From Paenibacillus sp. LS1 (GTDB lineage: Bacteria > Bacillota > Bacilli > Paenibacillales > Paenibacillaceae), in contig NZ_JAPDOE010000001.1 in assembly GCF_026013365.1 (NCBI RefSeq), positions 930,001 to 994,000 of the forward strand: a stretch of 64,000 nucleotides of DNA, written 5' to 3'. Within the stretch, counting starts at the first letter, position 1. Each line of letters starts with the position of its first letter. Under the pieces are notes generated by a model that made no database searches, was not told the DNA's origin, and worked only from the letters and a program-made list of their open reading frames with translations. Positions 48,292-57,061 of the stretch are shown here, piece after piece. Both the position numbers and the translations under genes were made by a program.

Positions 48292-49341
48292 TTAAGTTTC
48301 TTCCTCGCTCAAGATGTGCTCCGAACTAATTCCCAATGGAGTACTGTTCAGATTCACACCCAGAAGCCAGGTCATTCGCTTCACCATATCCGGCGTTTCC
48401 TCGATTAAACCATTAGTTACACTCAAATAACGTAGCTTCTTCAGTTGCTCCAGTTCAGGCGGGAGTTCACGAATCCCCGAGTACCCTATATCCAGATTCA
48501 CGAGTTCACTCAATTCACCAATCTCGGCAGGAATATGCTTTAGACCAAGGTCAGACTTCTCCTTCGGCTTCCACCCGGTTGGAACATGATATGAACTACC
48601 GCAATAAATTCTTAGCTCTCGAAGTTGTTTCAATTTTCCAATGTCTTGGTGAATACCTTCAAAATCCGCAGTCATAATCTCCAATTCTTCCAATGATGTC
48701 AGTTCAAAAAGGGCTGGAGGAAGCGTATAAACATCCTGCTCAAAAATCGTCAAACGTTTCAAGTGGTTTAATTCCCGAATCCGTTCGGGAATCTCTTTCA
48801 AGTAATGTGAACTAATATTCAGCACATCCGTCTGATGTCTAATCGCATCGTCCAGTAAGCAATGAATGTCCTGATGCCGATCTAATCTAAAAAATAACCC
48901 AGTGATTCGCTCCATTAGCTCAATTGCTTCTTCTTGTGTAATATGCATGCCAAACATATTCTCATGAGCAACAGTGTAGAAGTAGTCACTTCCATCCTCG
49001 TTCAAAAAACAAAGATCATCTGGCAATGAGGGATATAACCAGTCATGAAAGCGGTTGGCTTCCTCCTTAAGGATCTGCCCTGATTCCGGCGTGCAACGAT
49101 ATATGTAATAAATCCCCTCTGAATACATGGCGCCACTTTTCATCATCATTTCTTCCATCGTACTGCTTTCAATCAGATACGGATCCAATCTCCGTAACAC
49201 TTTGGTTACTCTTTCAGGTGTAGGTTCTTCTGCATACTTTCTGTCAACCAGCATAAACCGGTCTGTCTTCTCGATCAATTCGTCAATCAACAGTTCATAG
49301 GCCGTTCCTCTTGGGTCGGTGTGAAAAGCTACGGCTACCAT
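48292..49341 (-). CDS. Leucine-rich-repeat protein
   Basis: 349 residues, no signal peptide. The N-terminal 165 residues are an unassigned alpha/beta domain. Residues about 170-345 hold six or seven bacterial LRRs (LKEIPERIRELNHLKRL, VYTLPPALFELTSLEELEIM, IPAEIGELSELVNLDIGYSG, IRELPPELEQLKKLRYL). GAGGGGG precedes the ATG. A GC-rich hairpin without a clear T-run sits 8-40 nt after the stop. Likely a cytoplasmic binding protein. Confidence 0.85.
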   Translation of the reverse strand: MVAVAFHTDPRGTAYELLIDELIEKTDRFMLVDRKYAEEPTPERVTKVLRRLDPYLIESSTMEEMMMKSGAMYSEGIYYIYRCTPESGQILKEEANRFHDWLYPSLPDDLCFLNEDGSDYFYTVAHENMFGMHITQEEAIELMERITGLFFRLDRHQDIHCLLDDAIRHQTDVLNISSHYLKEIPERIRELNHLKRLTIFEQDVYTLPPALFELTSLEELEIMTADFEGIHQDIGKLKQLRELRIYCGSSYHVPTGWKPKEKSDLGLKHIPAEIGELSELVNLDIGYSGIRELPPELEQLKKLRYLSVTNGLIEETPDMVKRMTWLLGVNLNSTPLGISSEHILSEEET

Positions 49342-49449
49342 ATGATCCCCCTCATGGCTCTATATTCATTAATCTTCAATCTGCTGTATCATCTGAAACC
49401 ACTGTGGCATAGGCTGATATCATCAATCCAGTTATTGGAGGCTTGTTAC

Positions 49450-49770
49450 ATGGCATACGGCCCTGGTTCAGTATCATCCCCGCAACCTGCGGGTTATCCT
49501 TACCCTTATTATCCACCACCTCCGCCACCCCCACCGTATCCTTACCCTTATCCCTATCCATACCCGCCCATCGTTCCTTTTCCACTGCCATTTCCGATCG
49601 GCGGTCCTTGGTGGCATGGTGGTTACCCAGGTGGGCACCACGGTCCTTTCCCAGGAGGTGGCTATCCCGGCGGACCTCACGGAGGTGGACCTGGCGGTCC
49701 GGGTGGCCCAGGTGGGCACGGAGGTCCTCCAGGCGGAGGATTTCACGGACATCGTTTCTTTCAGTGGTAA
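49450..49770 (+). CDS. Low-complexity Tyr/Pro then Gly/His-rich protein
   Basis: 106 residues from the ATG at 49450 with TTGGAGG 8 nt upstream. Residues 15-45 are an uninterrupted run of Tyr and Pro (YPYPYY, eight prolines, then YPYP units), followed by a Pro/Ile/Phe segment, then a Gly/Pro/His-rich half (GGYPGG, GGPGGPGGPGG, HGGPPGGG) ending HRFFQW. No signal peptide. Composition resembles small spore coat or exosporium proteins, but this is a guess. A terminator follows at 49808. Confidence 0.72.
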   Translation: MAYGPGSVSSPQPAGYPYPYYPPPPPPPPYPYPYPYPYPPIVPFPLPFPIGGPWWHGGYPGGHHGPFPGGGYPGGPHGGGPGGPGGPGGHGGPPGGGFHGHRFFQW

Positions 49771-49807
49771 TCATGAGGCTTATCCAAAGTACTGATTCAG
49801 ATCAGAT

Positions 49808-49833
49808 AAAGGAGCTGCTTCGGCAGCTTCTTT
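49808..49833. terminator. Terminator between convergent genes
   Basis: GGAGCTGC, loop TTCG, GCAGCTTC, then TTTAC; UUCG-type tetraloop. Confidence 0.75.
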
Positions 49834-49849
49834 ACTATTAAAAGCCATT

Positions 49850-50476
49850 CTAATCGTTCAGGATTTCATATGTGATCTCATCCATCATCTTCAGATTACG
49901 GTTCGACATGCTGAGGATATCCGTGAAGGTAGGTGTAAGGTAATAAACAAAGTCCGGATCGTGAACGTACATAATAATCTGCCCATACGTGCCTTCCACC
50001 GTTGGGTCGAAATCGAGCATCAGATACAGTGAACCTCCCGCGATCGTTGCAAAAGGAATCCATGGTTTATGGAACAGGTATGGCTTGATTTCCGGGTCCA
50101 ACTGGCTGATCTCTTCGGCAGAATAATGCTCTTCGAGCTTCTCATCTACTTCACAGAAGTATTGTTTGGTCTCTCGCATCTCTTCCAATGACATCAGATA
50201 AAATGGCGTACATCGACCGTTTTCGGCATCACCTGGGTACAGCACATGTAACCCGTAGCCACTGCCGTCTTTTCTTTGGTAAAAGGCACGAAAATCTCCA
50301 GGCAGCCGGATGCCATACTCCTTTTCGAATAAATCCAGATTTTCCTCGGATGCACCTTCCCGTTGTTGATATTCTTCGAACAATTGCCGAATTTCTTGAT
50401 CCTGAATTCTCTCATCCAGCAAGCGACTCAGCTCGTCCATTAGCACGTTTAATGATACATTCGGCTCCACGCTCAC
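49850..50476 (-). CDS. SMI1/KNR4-type protein (1)
   Basis: 208 residues from the GTG at 50476 (GGGAGGTT upstream); the longer frame overlaps the previous gene. The SMI1/KNR4 (SUKH) core is seen in LDLFEKEYGIRLPGDFRAFY, GDAENGRCTPFYLMSLEEM and WIPFATIAGGSLYLMLDFDP. Such domains occur in immunity proteins against polymorphic toxins and in cell-wall regulators. No toxin is nearby. Last gene of the seven-gene operon starting at 54915. Confidence 0.85.
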   Translation of the reverse strand: MSVEPNVSLNVLMDELSRLLDERIQDQEIRQLFEEYQQREGASEENLDLFEKEYGIRLPGDFRAFYQRKDGSGYGLHVLYPGDAENGRCTPFYLMSLEEMRETKQYFCEVDEKLEEHYSAEEISQLDPEIKPYLFHKPWIPFATIAGGSLYLMLDFDPTVEGTYGQIIMYVHDPDFVYYLTPTFTDILSMSNRNLKMMDEITYEILND

Positions 50477-50495
50477 CACACTAACCTCCCCGCCC

Positions 50496-50918
50496 TCAGT
50501 TCTTCCCTTCTTGCACATATTGATAATATTCCCAAAATGCTTCTTCTTCTCCTCCACCTTCAATTAGAATCATGACTGCGTAAGATAACAAATTAAGCCA
50601 TTGTTCCATCAACGCCACCTGTTCATCCGAAATGAGGTTGTTACTGCGAAGCATACCCTCAGATTCAACAGCCCAGGTACGTGCCATATGAGTAATTCCC
50701 CATAGACATGCCATGACTTCCCGATCCAGTGAAGGTCTTGCAAGTTCTGGTGCCAGAACCCGCAATATCTCCATCAACTCATGAAAATTCTCCTCAATCA
50801 AATGTCCACGGAAAGGACGCAGACTGCCAATAAAACCGTTCTCCATCTTGGGATGACTCAGATCATCATAGGAAAAAGCATGACATTTTAATAACATTAC
50901 TGCCTCTTCACATTCCAT
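50496..50918 (-). CDS. Hypothetical helical protein in the SMI1 operon
   Basis: 140 residues, acidic and mainly helical (HELMEILRVLAPELARPSLD, DEQVALMEQWLNLLSYAVMI). No family recognised. AGGGGTGAAGGA precedes the ATG. It lies 32 nt after the beta-propeller gene and 19 nt before the SMI1 gene. Confidence 0.72.
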   Translation of the reverse strand: MECEEAVMLLKCHAFSYDDLSHPKMENGFIGSLRPFRGHLIEENFHELMEILRVLAPELARPSLDREVMACLWGITHMARTWAVESEGMLRSNNLISDEQVALMEQWLNLLSYAVMILIEGGGEEEAFWEYYQYVQEGKN

Positions 50919-50950
50919 TCCTTCACCCCTAATTAGGTCGCAATACTACC

Positions 50951-52252
50951 TCACCAGCGCAGAGGCTCTTCTCCACGCCACAACACATATCGCTCCAGCT
51001 CACGAAGAGTGCCTGTACCGATTCCGTACTCATCCATCTCGTGGGAACGAAGATCGAGCACGTGCAACATGCCGCCATAGGTGCCTACTGCTAGCTTGGA
51101 CTGCTCTGGCGATACGGCGAGAGAATAGATGGTACTTCCCACAAAATGACGCCATACTTCTTTACCCTCGTTATTCACGCAATATAGATAACCGTATGCA
51201 TCTCCAAGCACCATGCCCGCCTCTATTTCAACTGCTGCATACACTCGTGCATTCTCATCCATGACCGGCCAATCTTCCTTCGTTTCGTTACCTGCGATTG
51301 AGTTCAGCGGAACCTGTATTGTGACTCCATTATAGAAATGACATGCGTTAAACCAGACGTTCTGGTTATCACTGGTGAATGCCGCATAATGAGGATAGCT
51401 CGATTCCGGATAGAGGGAGTATGTCTTGTTCAGCTGACGGTCCATCACCATATGATTGCTCCCCTGGCTGCCATAGGCAATCCATCGACCATCCCGTGAT
51501 ACAGCTGCATGTCCCATATCGATCTGCGTATCCTCTAGCTCATATTCTTCGATCTCTGCCAGATCGGGATGAAGCAAGGTCACTTGAGCCTGCGTTACCA
51601 CATATATTCCGTATCGAGAATGTATAAGTAGTGCTCTGCCTTCATCCATAGGTATAAGTCCCTCAAGTGTCCGTTCAGGATGCTCACAATCCGCAAGTGA
51701 TTCAATCCGAGGTAAGGAAGACTGTATCCGGGCTTGAATATCTTCCCATCGATATGTCGCTATCTCTTGTCCTTCCAACCTGCGATCTGGCTGACGGATA
51801 ATACGAATCCCATCCGGTCCTGCAAGCGCATAGTCCAATCCATCCGATGAGCAACCTGCAAAAGTATATGGAGAGATCAACTGCCATCCGTGCTGATCCA
51901 TCGTATATATCTGACCATTCTCCGTGAAGATACCCGTATTACATACACACGTCTCTTCGTTCAGATAACCTACAACTTTGACCGCCTGCATGGAAGCCTG
52001 AAACGCCTCGCTCAATGGCCACGTCGATGCTGGCAGCTCACGTCGGAGCATCTCCAAGTCACCTTGGAGATTGGCCTGTCTCACCATATGTAAAACTTCA
52101 GTACTCATACCGCCTCTGGAGTCTCCCTCCAGCTCGGATTCATCTGGTTGCTCTCCCTGCATGCCTCTCCGTACAAATGCATTGACATCCCTTGCATAAC
52201 GCTTGCCCTCATTGCGCCATTGTTCCGCGATGTCTTCCTTTAACCAACTCAT
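50951..52252 (-). CDS. Beta-propeller-like protein of unknown function
   Basis: 433 residues, no signal peptide. A helical N-terminus (1-75) is followed by repeated beta-blade-like segments: AGPDGIRIIRQPDRR, AAVSRDGRWIAYGSQGSNHM, AFTSDNQNVWFNACH, GDAYGYLYCVNNEGKEVWRH, LAVSPEQSKLAVGTYGGMLH. This pattern fits a WD40/PQQ-like propeller. AGGAGGAC is close before the ATG. It sits between the second SMI1 protein and the helical protein in one operon. Confidence 0.8.
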   Translation of the reverse strand: MSWLKEDIAEQWRNEGKRYARDVNAFVRRGMQGEQPDESELEGDSRGGMSTEVLHMVRQANLQGDLEMLRRELPASTWPLSEAFQASMQAVKVVGYLNEETCVCNTGIFTENGQIYTMDQHGWQLISPYTFAGCSSDGLDYALAGPDGIRIIRQPDRRLEGQEIATYRWEDIQARIQSSLPRIESLADCEHPERTLEGLIPMDEGRALLIHSRYGIYVVTQAQVTLLHPDLAEIEEYELEDTQIDMGHAAVSRDGRWIAYGSQGSNHMVMDRQLNKTYSLYPESSYPHYAAFTSDNQNVWFNACHFYNGVTIQVPLNSIAGNETKEDWPVMDENARVYAAVEIEAGMVLGDAYGYLYCVNNEGKEVWRHFVGSTIYSLAVSPEQSKLAVGTYGGMLHVLDLRSHEMDEYGIGTGTLRELERYVLWRGEEPLRW

Positions 52253-52273
52253 ATGTTGTCCTCCACTCTGCCC

Positions 52274-53008
52274 CTATTCATATGCCGTACAATGATGTGC
52301 TTGCAAAAACAGACTGATTTCGTTATCCGTCGCCTCCTCCGCACCGTTCTTTTCTTCATAGAACAGGGCAACTTCTCTCCCAATCGCATAGTTAAAACGT
52401 ACATATCCTCCCATCGACGCCATAAACAGCTTGCACATGTACTCATTCTCCAACACAGCGTCCCACTCAAATTCCGTCTTGCACGTATCCGCGAGTTCCT
52501 TCATGGAGATTCCCTGTTCCGTCCCTGTAAAATGGTAAAACGTATGCTTCCGCAGCTCATTCCACGGTTCATAGTATAGTGGCGATATCGGTTTATCCTG
52601 ACGGTAATACCCGCAATAGATCCGGTCCAGCGTATCGCCAAATTCAGCCTCCGTGCATGACCATAAGGTGATATTCTCATCATGACGCGGTAGCCACAGT
52701 AGCCCCTCAACTTCTGGATGAACAGCAAGGAAATCTCCATCTACAGAACTGCCGATCGTGATGCACTGCTCAAGTTGATGCTGACTTATTGGCGAATCGT
52801 CCGTATGTATCCAAAAATCATACTCAACAAAAGGCTTCAGCACTTCCGGGTCCGGTCTTTGCACATTCATCCAACCCGTGTATGTACCCTCTCCGTATTG
52901 TTCAATCCAGGTACGGTATGACGAAGGTAGCGAGATGGCATGTTGTTGTTCAAAGTGATCCAGTTCCTCTACTGGAACCGGCTTAAGTGCACGGGATACG
53001 ATATACAT
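52274..53008 (-). CDS. SMI1/KNR4-type protein (2)
   Basis: 244 residues. SUKH-like core: VEELDHFEQQHAISLPSSYR, TWIEQYGEGTYTGWMNV, and DFLAVHPEVEGLLWLPRHDE, typical of the SMI1/KNR4 fold, with an extra C-terminal 90 residues. GGGAG precedes the ATG. It is only distantly related to the SMI1 protein at 49850. It lies 21 nt before the propeller gene. A role as an immunity protein or stress adaptor is possible but unproven. Confidence 0.85.
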   Translation of the reverse strand: MYIVSRALKPVPVEELDHFEQQHAISLPSSYRTWIEQYGEGTYTGWMNVQRPDPEVLKPFVEYDFWIHTDDSPISQHQLEQCITIGSSVDGDFLAVHPEVEGLLWLPRHDENITLWSCTEAEFGDTLDRIYCGYYRQDKPISPLYYEPWNELRKHTFYHFTGTEQGISMKELADTCKTEFEWDAVLENEYMCKLFMASMGGYVRFNYAIGREVALFYEEKNGAEEATDNEISLFLQAHHCTAYE

Positions 53009-53053
53009 TTGTCGACATCTCCCATCTCAATTTGGTTCATTCGTTTTCAGGAT

Positions 53054-53611
53054 CTAAGCCAGTTCTTCCTGTACAATGTCAGTCCATACCCCTTTACGAT
53101 TCAGAATACGAATGGCAAAAGCATCAAATCCATCACGCTTGACCTGATCAAAATGCATGCGCTCTCCCGTAATCAGTTCATATGCACCACGCTCATCTAC
53201 ATCTTCGCCAAACTCATCATCCCAAGGCACATTATAATAGGCCGTCAACTCTACCTCAAAGATGTCCTCTCCTTCAACATCCAGATAAGGACGAAGGGGT
53301 CTGTCATGTAGTGCTTCTTCTGAATAGGTCTCACATAACATGGCATCATATCCGTGCTTAGCGGCATCAATAAGCAGATAGCGCTCACCCGTGACCGTAT
53401 GCTCCGCATATACAAGAAGCGGTGTCGAATCATGCCAGGCAATCAGATCATCTTCCGTCAAGTCACCATAATAAAAAATATGGAATTTATCGTGTCCATC
53501 ACTCATTTGAAGTTTGCCTTTCCACTCCACTTCATCGGACTTTATGTCCTCTTCCTTCTTTGTTAATCCTTCCAGATAAGCCGGTCCGTGTTGCACACCA
53601 TACTCATTCAT
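53054..53611 (-). CDS. Acidic hypothetical protein
   Basis: 185 residues, very acidic, no membrane segment. Features include HIFYYGDLTEDDLIAWHDST, LLVYAEHTVTGERYLLIDAA and WDDEFGEDVDERG. Family not recognised; the composition is like many immunity-type proteins. The ATG overlaps the stop of the preceding gene by 4 nt and has ATCGGAGG upstream, so translation is coupled. Confidence 0.75.
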   Translation of the reverse strand: MNEYGVQHGPAYLEGLTKKEEDIKSDEVEWKGKLQMSDGHDKFHIFYYGDLTEDDLIAWHDSTPLLVYAEHTVTGERYLLIDAAKHGYDAMLCETYSEEALHDRPLRPYLDVEGEDIFEVELTAYYNVPWDDEFGEDVDERGAYELITGERMHFDQVKRDGFDAFAIRILNRKGVWTDIVQEELA

Positions 53612-54261
53612 GATCTCGCCTCCGATTTATTCATTCGAATGGTAACCACTTTGTGTTCCTCATCCACCGTCAGTTTCACATCTATGTTTAGCTTGTCGCG
53701 AAATAACGCCGTAATATTGATATAAGGATCGCGAGCAGCTTCGCTGCCACTCCCACTGGTACGGCTCATTCCCTGGTGAATAATGGATTCTACCAGCTGT
53801 TTATCTCCCTTGCCGGTGTTATTGTAGGTATAGATCACCTGCCCATCCTGATCATACAGATTCAAAACCGTTGTGAAATCATTGGCGTTCTCATACTGTC
53901 TCTCGGTCTGTACATAGTTGTGATCTGTACGTTGATAGTTTACCGTACCAGCCAGATACGGATTGTCCCCGTCGGGCCTCACATCATACTCCTGATAGGC
54001 CAGATTAAACAGGTATTGGATATGATTCATATCAATCCGGTAATAAAACTGACTGTTCTCTTCCTCTTTGTCCATCGCTGCAAAACTGTTGATCAGCGGC
54101 CAGGCTTCATAGGATTTTCCATTAACATCAACGGCGAGAGCATAGTCAGATAATACTGTCTCTTTTTGAAATACACCAAATGCCTGTAAAATAAAATAAG
54201 CCGGAATCATCAACACACCAAGAATGACTGCAAAAATAGTAAGTTTAACGCGTAGTTTCAT
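53608..54261 (-). CDS. Membrane-anchored extracytoplasmic protein
   Basis: 217 residues. A single N-terminal helix (LTIFAVILGVLMIPAYFILQ) acts as signal anchor, and the rest is polar with many Tyr, Asn and Asp residues and likely outside the membrane. No family recognised. AAGGAGAGAAGAT precedes the ATG. Second gene of the operon; overlaps the next gene by 4 nt. Confidence 0.75.
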   Translation of the reverse strand: MKLRVKLTIFAVILGVLMIPAYFILQAFGVFQKETVLSDYALAVDVNGKSYEAWPLINSFAAMDKEEENSQFYYRIDMNHIQYLFNLAYQEYDVRPDGDNPYLAGTVNYQRTDHNYVQTERQYENANDFTTVLNLYDQDGQVIYTYNNTGKGDKQLVESIIHQGMSRTSGSGSEAARDPYINITALFRDKLNIDVKLTVDEEHKVVTIRMNKSEARS

Positions 54262-54306
54262 ATCTTCTCTCCTTGCGGCTTTAACGCTTCATCTTCAATT
54301 CCATTC

Positions 54307-54915
54307 TCATCCAGTCTTGTGCTGAAGCTTTGACAGTGTACGCACAACCACATCCCTGTTCTTCGCATCCTTGATATAAGCCGGAATACTATGTGAAGCC
54401 GTTCGTATAGGCATATTTCCGTATTTTACACGCAGATCTGCGGAGACATAAGCGATGAGATAATTCAGATGCTCCCGATTCACAGCCCATATTATTTTTC
54501 CTCTGAAATTATCCAGGAAGTATAATTCCATTCCGAACACAGGATCTTTCCCTGCAAAAATCTCGGAAAAATACCTTTGGTATGTCGGCTTGGCGTGTAA
54601 TTCAACCTGATTAATAGAACTACAATGCGGACATTCCACATGCGTTGATCGGTGAGAAGTCTTCTTCTCGTCTGTGACTTCCACGTTAAACCAACGTTCA
54701 CATACAGCACAATTCCCCTTGGCTTTATATTGATATACTGGTTCTTCAGAAGCTTGAGCGTAACATTCGGAACACTTCCATCCCATTTGATCGTTCCGTT
54801 GTTCAATCGAAGCGTGCCCACCGCATTTGGGACATTTCACATCAACCCGCTCTCCCCGACGAAGTACCGAATAGAAACTGTACTTATAGGCACCTTCATC
54901 TTCGAAACGTTTCAT
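54307..54915 (-). CDS. TFIIB-type zinc-ribbon protein
   Basis: 202 residues. The N-terminal half has three CxxC-type metal sites (VKCPKCGGHA, WKCSECYAQA, NCAVCERW and ECPHCSSIN), a pattern of two to three zinc ribbons. The C-terminal 100 residues (IFAGKDPVFGMELYFLDNFR, VNREHLNYLIAYVSADLRVK, THS-type) match a conserved helical domain seen beside zinc ribbons in Firmicutes. GAGAGGGG precedes the ATG. First gene of the seven-gene operon. Confidence 0.8.
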   Translation of the reverse strand: MKRFEDEGAYKYSFYSVLRRGERVDVKCPKCGGHASIEQRNDQMGWKCSECYAQASEEPVYQYKAKGNCAVCERWFNVEVTDEKKTSHRSTHVECPHCSSINQVELHAKPTYQRYFSEIFAGKDPVFGMELYFLDNFRGKIIWAVNREHLNYLIAYVSADLRVKYGNMPIRTASHSIPAYIKDAKNRDVVVRTLSKLQHKTG

Positions 54916-55058
54916 TCCGCATTCACCCCTCTCCTGAAACTACGTCATAATACTCAACATTTACCAATCCATCTCTCTAAAATTATATGAAACTCCGTTC
55001 CTCAGCACAAGAATTGAAGACAGATTGTTGGAAATGCCTCTAATACGACATACCCAAG

Positions 55059-55074
55059 TGTGTGCCTTATCACA
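55059..55074. promoter_or_regulatory. Fnr/Crp-type site upstream of nirK
   Basis: TGTGT-GCCTTA-TCACA, one mismatch to TGTGA-N6-TCACA. A -41.5 position would place the start of transcription at about 55108, with TAATCT or TATAAC as -10 box. Confidence 0.5.
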
Positions 55075-55146
55075 CCCGTCCCCACCTCAATAACGTAATC
55101 TATAACTAAATAATTACTGAAATGAAAGAATACCTGTTTTTTAGCT

Positions 55147-55162
55147 TGTGAAAAACATCACT
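55147..55162. promoter_or_regulatory. Possible second Fnr/Crp-type site at nirK
   Basis: TGTGA-AAAACA-TCACT, one mismatch to the consensus, only about 20 nt before the ATG. Here it cannot act at -41.5 for nirK; it might repress, or be chance. Confidence 0.35.
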
Positions 55163-55182
55163 TGAGTAAAGGTTGTGTACCT

Positions 55183-56172
55183 ATGTTTTCCTTAATGAAT
55201 GTATATAAATGGTCACTCGTATTCGCTATATTCACAGCAACTCTCTCTCACTGTAGTACAACCGATACGGTTAAACCTGTTCACCACGATGAAGTCTCCT
55301 CCTCTGCGATCAGTCAACCCCCGGTGGACCCAAACATTCGCAGAGAAGGTACTACGGTATATATTGAAATGACGGCCCAGGTTACAGATATCGAAATCTC
55401 CGAAGGAGTTATATACAACGCTTGGACATTTAATGGTACCGTTCCCGGACCCGTCCTACGAGTGACCGAGGGAGATACCTTGGTGTTCACGTTAAAAAAT
55501 AAAGATTCCAGCCTGCCTCATTCCATGGATTTTCACGCTGTACATGCTGCTCCCAGCAGCAAATTCATTGATGTTATGCCAGGCGAGGAAGGCACGTTCA
55601 CCTATCCAACCTCCTCACCCGGCGTATTCATGTATCACTGTGGAACCAAACCGGTTCTTGCCCATATCGCAAACGGGATGTACGGCATGATTATTGTGGA
55701 ACCCAAAGCAGGATACCCTTCTGATCACTTGGTTGATCGTGAGTATACCCTTGTTCAGAGTGAATGGTATAAAGAGCATGATTACGAAGCTTTTTTGAAC
55801 GGGGAACCGGATTATGTCGTATTTAACGGCAATGATTATGGATTAGTAAAACATCCCCTATTAGCCAAAGTAGGAGATACGGTGCGGATCTATGTCAGTA
55901 ATGCCGGACCCAATGAAGTCTCATCCTTCCATGTTGTAGGTACAATTATGGACCGTGTATATACCGATGGGAATCCACGCAACATCCAGTATGGAATACA
56001 GACCGTTATGCTCCCCGCAAGTGGTGGAGCTGTCGTAGAGTTCACCGTGACCGAAGAAGGCGATTATACGATTGTAACCCATCAGTTCAACCATGTAGCC
56101 AAAGGTGCTGCCGCTGTTCTGCGTGTGACCAAGGATGGTACTGATCATGGTGGACTCGCGATGTCTCACTGA
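55183..56172 (+). CDS. nirK: Copper-containing nitrite reductase
   Basis: 329 residues, two cupredoxin domains. Reduces nitrite to nitric oxide outside the membrane. All ligands are visible: PHSMDFHAV (type 1 His, catalytic Asp, type 2 His), MYHCG (type 2 His, type 1 Cys), LAHIANGMYG (type 1 His and Met), SFHVVG (catalytic His) and THQFNHV (type 2 His). An N-terminal hydrophobic segment ending TLSHC could be a signal peptide, though its Cys context is a poor lipobox. The ATG at 55183 has AAAGG upstream. An Fnr-type regulator gene follows 56 nt downstream. Confidence 0.93.
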   Translation: MFSLMNVYKWSLVFAIFTATLSHCSTTDTVKPVHHDEVSSSAISQPPVDPNIRREGTTVYIEMTAQVTDIEISEGVIYNAWTFNGTVPGPVLRVTEGDTLVFTLKNKDSSLPHSMDFHAVHAAPSSKFIDVMPGEEGTFTYPTSSPGVFMYHCGTKPVLAHIANGMYGMIIVEPKAGYPSDHLVDREYTLVQSEWYKEHDYEAFLNGEPDYVVFNGNDYGLVKHPLLAKVGDTVRIYVSNAGPNEVSSFHVVGTIMDRVYTDGNPRNIQYGIQTVMLPASGGAVVEFTVTEEGDYTIVTHQFNHVAKGAAAVLRVTKDGTDHGGLAMSH

Positions 56173-56228
56173 GACATGACAATAGATAATGGCTATACCC
56201 ATCCTGAACAATTCGAGGTGATTAAACG

Positions 56229-56930
56229 ATGATCTGTGCGCACGAAGCGAAGGATGTCTGTTTCTCCAAAGTATCTTTGTTCCAGCATCTTGATCCATCC
56301 GAAGCTGCATTGTTGGCCTCCCTTTTGCATACCCGCAAATATAACAAAGGCGAAGTTGTCGTCCAGGAGGGCGAACGCTCCGATACGCTTTATGTGGTTC
56401 ATCAGGGATGTGTGAAGTTATCCAAATACAATGAAAATGGCAAGGAACATATTATCCGGTTTCTGTTTCCCGGGGATTTCTTCGGACAAGATTCCCTGTT
56501 ACATCAAAAACCACATGCCACAAACGCCGAAGTTCTGGAGCCTTCGGCCATCTGCTCTATCAGCAAGCATGACTTTGACCAGTTACTCGAACATGATCCG
56601 AAGCTTGCTTATCATTTCCTGCTTGCCATTTCCAATCTGCTCCGTGAAACAGATGAATGGAACAGCTCGCTCAGTGCGATGACAACGGAACAGAAGATTG
56701 CCAAGTTGCTTTTGTATTTTCATACCCGAAATCATGCAAAGCATGAGATCCGCTTGCCTGTTTTCAAAAAAGATATGGCTCTGCTGCTCGGGATCACACC
56801 CGAAACACTTAGTCGTAAACTCGCCATAATGCAAACTCAGGGACTGCTTCAGGTTACGGGGAACTGTATCCTTATTCTTCAACTGGAACAGCTCAGGGAA
56901 AGAATGGAACCCTCTGCACGAAGACAATGA
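56229..56930 (+). CDS. Crp/Fnr-family regulator with N-terminal Cys pair
   Basis: 233 residues. Cyclic-nucleotide-type sensing domain (YNKGEVVVQEGERSDTLYVV) and C-terminal HTH (FKKDMALLLGITPETLSRKL). The N-terminus has CAHEAKDVC, two Cys that with later Cys residues could hold an Fe-S cluster as in FNR. The recognition helix has PE-x-x-SR, the FNR/Dnr-like form that usually reads TTGAT half sites. CGAGGTG precedes the ATG. It directly follows nirK, so it probably senses oxygen or nitric oxide and controls nitrite reduction. Confidence 0.9.
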   Translation: MICAHEAKDVCFSKVSLFQHLDPSEAALLASLLHTRKYNKGEVVVQEGERSDTLYVVHQGCVKLSKYNENGKEHIIRFLFPGDFFGQDSLLHQKPHATNAEVLEPSAICSISKHDFDQLLEHDPKLAYHFLLAISNLLRETDEWNSSLSAMTTEQKIAKLLLYFHTRNHAKHEIRLPVFKKDMALLLGITPETLSRKLAIMQTQGLLQVTGNCILILQLEQLRERMEPSARRQ

Positions 56931-56973
56931 ACTAGGCAAGGAAACTTGCGAATGCGGAGGAAGCTGTTTTGGC

Positions 56974-57022
56974 AAAAAAAGAGTATCCGATCAGAAATCA
57001 CTCTGTTCGGATACTCTTTTTA
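56974..57022. terminator. Bidirectional terminator between regulator and ZIP gene
   Basis: AAAGAGTATCCGA pairs with TCGGATACTCTTT, with A-run before and T-run after, so it serves both convergent genes. Confidence 0.9.
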
Positions 57023-57061
57023 TATAAATTCAACTCAGCGATCGGAAGCTTATTCTGTCAT

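Noticed and set aside
49376..49774. Long antisense reading frames opposite the Tyr/Pro/Gly-rich gene
   Set aside because: They come from the repetitive codons of the plus-strand gene, are rich in Arg and lack ribosome sites.
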